Assembly (NCBI RefSeq): GCF_021654575.1
Contig: NZ_AP024488.1
Location: 2,046,001-2,110,000, forward strand
Direction of reading: 5' to 3'
Source: Desulfoluna limicola
GTDB lineage: Bacteria; Desulfobacterota; Desulfobacteria; Desulfobacterales; Desulfolunaceae
DNA length: 64,000 bases
The notes beneath the pieces were generated by a model that was not told where the DNA came from, ran no database searches, and saw only the letters and a program-made list of their open reading frames with translations. Made by a program: the position numbers and the translations under genes. Below, piece by piece: positions 62,243-64,000 of the stretch. The number at the start of each line of letters is the position of its first letter. Position 1 is the first letter of the stretch.

Positions 62243-62301
62243 GCCTCCGGCGGCCCTGCCGGGGGCCAAACTTTTGAAACGTTTGACAAACAGGTTTTTA
62301 A
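62243..62301 (-). repeat. Family B repeat, inverted full copy
   Basis: GCCTCCGGCGGCCCTGCCGG, then GGGCCAAACTTTTGAAACG and TTTGACAAACAGGTTTTTAA. Confidence 0.85.
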
Positions 62302-62558
62302 GGGCTGTTCGCCTGCTTTGCCATCCTGTTTTAACGAGTTGACCGGTTACTCAGTCTGCCTACACGGGCATGAAACGCACCATAAAGACTTGACTGACAC
62401 TTCAGCCCCCTTGGACGAACCGGAAAGACAAAACCAGAGAGCTGCCGTAACGCAAAAACCACATAGGCCTCTTCTCAAGAACGATCGCAATACCCAACCC
62501 TCCACGCCAATGCTTCAAAAGTGGTTGCACCACGGCAACCGCCACGCATTCGCCATAG

Positions 62559-62591
62559 GGTTTCAAGGTGCCCTCACCTTGCCGCCGAGGC
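62559..62591 (+). repeat. Family A repeat, partial copy
   Basis: TTTCAAGGTG-CCCT-CACCTTG followed by CCGCCGAGGC (one G missing), ending next to the stop of the AtoC-like gene. Confidence 0.7.
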
Positions 62592-62598
62592 AACGCTT

Positions 62599-63978
62599 TT
62601 AGCTTGGGGTCAACCCGTACTTTTCAATCTTGTAGATCAGAGCCTTTCGGCTCATTTTCAGTTTCTCAGCCGTTTTCACCCGGTTCCACCCGGTCTCATC
62701 AAGGGCATTTTTCAGAATATCCGCCTCCACGCCTTCCATCATCTCTTTCAGGGAGCCCCCCTTGATGTCGAGGGCAGGAATCGCGGCTCCGGCATTCAAC
62801 CCCTGAAGGGAGACGGGCAGGTCTTCTGACATGATGACGCCCCCCTGCCCCATGACCACGGCACGTTCCACGGCATTTTCCAGCTCACGGACGTTGCCGG
62901 GCCAGGCGTAGCCGGAAAGTTGGCTGAAGGCGTCCTCGGAGACCTGCTGAACCTGTTTTCCCGTCTCTTCGTTGCAGCGGGAGATAAAATGATCCACGAG
63001 AAGAGGGATGTCCTCCCTGCGCTCCCTTAGTGGGGGGATGGAAATCTGAACCACGTTCAGCCGATAGTAAAGGTCCTCCCGAAACCGACCCTCCCGGATG
63101 GATTCGGACAGGTCTTTGTTGGAAGCCGCAATAACCCTGACATCGGCCAGAATCGGCTGCATACCACCCACGCGCTGAAACTCACGGTCCTGCAGCACGC
63201 GTAAAAGTTTTGCCTGGAGATTCGGGCTCATCTCACTGATTTCATCGAGAAATATTGTGCCACCGGCAGCCAGCTCAAACTTGCCTTTCTGACGGTTCAC
63301 CGCGCCGGTAAAAGAGCCCTTTTCATGGCCGAAAAGTTCGCTCTCCAGAAGCCCTTCGGGGATGGCGGCGCAGTTGAGGTTCACCATGGGCCCCTGGCTT
63401 CGGATGCTGTTGTAATGAATGGCCTTTGCCACCAGCTCCTTGCCGGTACCGCTCTCACCCTGAATCAAGACGGTGGTGTTGGTTGGGGCCACACGGCCAA
63501 TGCTTTTAAAGACCTCCTGCATGCCCGCCGATTTTCCGATGATGTTGTTAATGGAGTAGCGGGTCCTCACCACCTTCCTTAAGGTTTCCACCTCACGGGT
63601 CAGGCTCTGAATTTCAAGGCCACGCTTGACGGTCAGAATGATTTCAGCGTTGTTAAAAGGCTTGGAGATGTAGTTGTAAGCCCCCAGCTTCATGGCCTCC
63701 ACGGCGGTGTCCACCCCGGCAAAGGCGGTGGTCATGATCACCGGTACTTCCGGCCATTTGTCCCGCATGATCCGAAAGGCATCCATACCACTCATCACCG
63801 GCATGCGGATATCCATGAGCACCAGATCAGCCGGAGCCTCGTCCATGAAGGCCAGCGCCTCCTTTCCGTTGGCTGCCTGATAGCAGAAAAAGCCCTCCAT
63901 TTTTAAAATCTCCGTAAGGAGAATGCGGACGTGGGCCTCATCGTCCACCACAAGCACTCGCTGCATTTTTACCGCCAT
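62599..63978 (-). CDS. Sigma-54-dependent response regulator (AtoC/NtrC family)
   Basis: 459 residues. The receiver domain has its phospho-acceptor Asp56 in LVLMDIRMP. The AAA+ domain has Walker A GESGTGKE near residue 170, the sigma-54 contact loop GSFTGA (canonical GAFTGA with Ala to Ser) and GGTIFLDEI. The C-terminal Fis-type HTH is [20 protein letters not shown]. It should activate the sigma-54 promoter 500 bp away in front of atoE. The matching histidine kinase is presumably beyond the right edge. ATG 63978 is used; ATG 63966 is also possible. Confidence 0.95.
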   Translation of the reverse strand: MAVKMQRVLVVDDEAHVRILLTEILKMEGFFCYQAANGKEALAFMDEAPADLVLMDIRMPVMSGMDAFRIMRDKWPEVPVIMTTAFAGVDTAVEAMKLGAYNYISKPFNNAEIILTVKRGLEIQSLTREVETLRKVVRTRYSINNIIGKSAGMQEVFKSIGRVAPTNTTVLIQGESGTGKELVAKAIHYNSIRSQGPMVNLNCAAIPEGLLESELFGHEKGSFTGAVNRQKGKFELAAGGTIFLDEISEMSPNLQAKLLRVLQDREFQRVGGMQPILADVRVIAASNKDLSESIREGRFREDLYYRLNVVQISIPPLRERREDIPLLVDHFISRCNEETGKQVQQVSEDAFSQLSGYAWPGNVRELENAVERAVVMGQGGVIMSEDLPVSLQGLNAGAAIPALDIKGGSLKEMMEGVEADILKNALDETGWNRVKTAEKLKMSRKALIYKIEKYGLTPS

Positions 63979-64000
63979 GAAACCTACTCTCCGCCACCTG

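Overview
The window looks like the chromosome of a sulfate-reducing or acetogenic Desulfobacterota bacterium, probably Desulfobacterales. The genus cannot be settled from sequence alone. Pointers are a linked CO dehydrogenase/acetyl-CoA synthase (Wood-Ljungdahl) cluster, a HesB-like protein with an in-frame TGA of the deltaproteobacterial selenoprotein type, a mitochondrial/spirochaete-type EF-G, GEMM-I riboswitches like those of Geobacter, and a butyrate-type beta-oxidation locus.

Layout. 1-13.2 kb: end of a probable corrinoid-protein reactivase gene and fhs (minus strand), then acsD-cooS-acsB-acsC-acsE, a small unknown gene and cooC (plus strand). 13.3-23.9 kb: housekeeping and single genes, namely a HesB-like selenoprotein, ndk, a TrmJ-like methylase, lepA, a REC-GGDEF regulator, a GNAT enzyme, a DUF2156 protein, a cold-shock protein, a universal stress protein and an Asp/Glu racemase. 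24.6-32.3 kb: a cell-envelope locus with three secreted proteins sharing a short ITGQ-type motif, a C39-like peptidase, a coiled-coil plus beta-barrel outer-membrane protein (together resembling FapD/FapF of functional-amyloid export) and a FadL-like barrel; the last secreted protein lies behind two tandem GEMM-I (cyclic dinucleotide) aptamers. 33-36 kb: a 1039-residue radical SAM / ArsM-like methyltransferase / DUF5714 fusion. 36-41.6 kb: thiamine genes thiS-G-H-F-E-C behind a TPP riboswitch. 42-48 kb: EF-G, a RecA/KaiC-like ATPase, a PAS-GGDEF protein, ZnuA and a lipoprotein. 48.6-64 kb: acyl-CoA degradation genes (thiolase, FadJ-like, two acyl-CoA dehydrogenases, CaiB-type transferase, TetR, CoA-transferase, epimerase), then scoAB, an AtoE transporter and an AtoC-like sigma-54 activator.

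How it fits together. The fatty-acid locus would produce acetyl-CoA, and CODH/ACS with AcsE, Fhs and CooC can cleave acetyl-CoA to CO2 or make it. This is the logic of a completely oxidising sulfate reducer able to grow autotrophically. Local regulation is readable in places: a sigma-54 promoter and upstream palindrome before atoE, a duplicated palindrome before the thiolase operon that contains a tetR gene, a TPP riboswitch with terminator, and cyclic-dinucleotide riboswitches with two GGDEF proteins in the same window.

A second layer is a set of mosaic intergenic repeats (about 15-20 copies) ending in CCGCCGGAGGC. They are built from hairpins whose stems covary between copies, and one complete copy has perfect 14-bp terminal inverted repeats. 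No tRNA, rRNA, CRISPR array or transposase gene was seen.
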